The translations under genes were made by a program, and so were the position numbers. Below the pieces are notes generated by a model. That model did no database searches and had not been told where the DNA came from. It was given only the letters and a program-made list of their open reading frames with translations. A DNA stretch of 5,720 nt from an uncultured Bacilli bacterium (GTDB lineage Bacteria > Bacillota_I > Bacilli_A > RF39 > UBA660): the NCBI GenBank assembly GCA_947600015.1, contig CANQFX010000066.1:1-5720 (forward strand), written 5' to 3'. Positions 5,569 through 5,720 of this stretch are shown piece after piece. Numbering within the stretch: position 1 is the first letter of the stretch; the number at the start of each line of letters is the position of its first letter.

Positions 5569-5597
5569 ATCATAACATAAAAACATACTTTTATCAA
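5569..5597 (-). promoter_or_regulatory. sigma-A-type promoter of the antisense RNA
   Basis: On the minus strand: -35 TTGATA (5597-5592), exactly 17 bases of spacer, -10 TATGAT (5574-5569). The predicted start is near 5562. The -35 lies in the loop and arm of the terminator hairpin at 5580-5606. Confidence 0.68.
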
Positions 5598-5606
5598 GTA
5601 TGTTTT
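5580..5606. terminator. bidirectional terminator between the element and tRNA-Lys
   Basis: The arms AAAACATACTT (5580-5590) and AAGTATGTTTT (5596-5606) form a perfect 11-bp stem with a 5-base loop. T-rich tails follow in both directions (CTATTTTT on the plus strand, GTTTTTATG on the minus strand). It can end tRNA-Lys transcription from the right and any readthrough from the toxin on the left. Confidence 0.78.
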
Positions 5607-5627
5607 CTATTTTTACTCATTATTTTC

Positions 5628-5648
5628 CGAGTTTATATCAATCTGGTG
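5628..5648. repeat. 21-bp direct repeat, right copy (putative attR) at the tRNA-Lys 3' end
   Basis: Identical to 4338-4358. Its last five bases (5644-5648) are the tRNA's terminal CCA, discriminator base and first acceptor-stem base; the remaining 16 lie just downstream of the tRNA. Confidence 0.8.
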
Positions 5649-5719
5649 GGCTGTTAGGGATTCGAACCCTAGACCCACTGATTAAGAGTCAGTTGCTCTA
5701 CCAACTGAGCTAACAGCCC
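5644..5719 (-). tRNA. tRNA-Lys (anticodon CUU)
   Basis: A full 76-base cloverleaf on the minus strand. The acceptor stem is GGGCTGT/ACAGCCC with discriminator A and an encoded CCA. The D arm is GCTC...GAGC. The anticodon stem ACTGA/TCAGT has loop CTCTTAA, so the anticodon is CTT, reading AAG (lysine). The T arm TAGGG-TTCGAAT-CCCTA has the normal TTCGA. The gene ends at the putative integration site and is intact. Confidence 0.98.
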
Positions 5720-5720
5720 A

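Larger units (their letters stand above)
4338..5648. mobile_element. putative mini integrative element or island remnant at tRNA-Lys
   Basis: The segment is bounded by the 21-bp direct repeats at 4338-4358 and 5628-5648, the right one overlapping the tRNA-Lys 3' terminus. This is the usual footprint of tyrosine-recombinase integration at a tRNA gene. The repeat is longer than typical transposase target duplications, and I see no terminal inverted repeats. Cargo: a frameshifted HExxH protein gene and a 30-codon ORF on the minus strand, and a type I toxin-antitoxin-like module on the plus strand. No integrase, excisionase, replication or transfer gene is visible. It may therefore be a deletion remnant or a passenger moved in trans. 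Seen: the repeats and cargo. Inferred: the mobility. Confidence 0.62.

Noticed and set aside
5558..5586. Perfect TTGACA on the plus strand as a -35
   Set aside because: No acceptable -10 at 16-18 bases (AAACAT or similar), and it faces directly into a terminator and the tRNA on the opposite strand.
4338..5648. Insertion sequence (transposon) explanation for the 21-bp repeats
   Set aside because: No transposase and no terminal inverted repeats; the repeat is long for a target duplication and sits at a tRNA 3' end, favouring site-specific integration.

Overview
The window is AT-rich and reads with the standard bacterial code: Trp is TGG and the complete genes end in TAA or TAG. Ribosome-binding sites are strong AAGGAGG types. 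Together with peptidoglycan genes and a CCA-encoding tRNA, this points to a walled low-GC Bacillota member, perhaps an Erysipelotrichia or RF39-like gut lineage. The lineage guess is inference only.

Bases 2-4163 hold a tight plus-strand run of four genes: the C-terminal part of an alpha/beta hydrolase (cut by the window edge), a membrane-anchored MurF-like Mur ligase, a D-alanine--D-alanine ligase (ddl), and a class I glutamine amidotransferase-like hydrolase of the peptidase C26 type. Gaps are 9, 11 and 14 bases, so they are probably one operon. Ddl makes the D-Ala-D-Ala dipeptide and the MurF-like ligase would attach it to the peptidoglycan precursor. The two hydrolases are accessory and their substrates cannot be read from sequence.

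Bases 4338-5648 look like a very small integrated element. A perfect 21-bp direct repeat occurs at 4338-4358 and 5628-5648. The right copy covers the last five bases of a tRNA-Lys(CUU) gene on the minus strand (5644-5719). The left copy runs into a hairpin (4306-4344) that has a T-tract when read on the minus strand. The simplest reading is that about 1.29 kb was inserted between the tRNA and its original terminator. The element brings its own bidirectional terminator (5580-5606) next to the tRNA.

The element carries no recognisable recombinase. On the minus strand it has an HExxH-containing protein split by a -1 frameshift at an A7 run, followed by a 30-residue ORF with a ribosome-binding site. 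On the plus strand it has what looks like a complete type I toxin-antitoxin module. This comprises a sigma-A-like promoter (5285-5313), a leader whose hairpin buries a perfect Shine-Dalgarno sequence, a 30-residue hydrophobic peptide (5384-5476) and an intrinsic terminator. A convergent antisense RNA has its own promoter (5569-5597) and terminator (near 5460-5486). The leader can also pair with the 3' end of the same mRNA, recalling the fold-back control of hok-type and AapA-type toxins. This module and its placement in a tRNA-linked mini-element are the most interesting content of the window.
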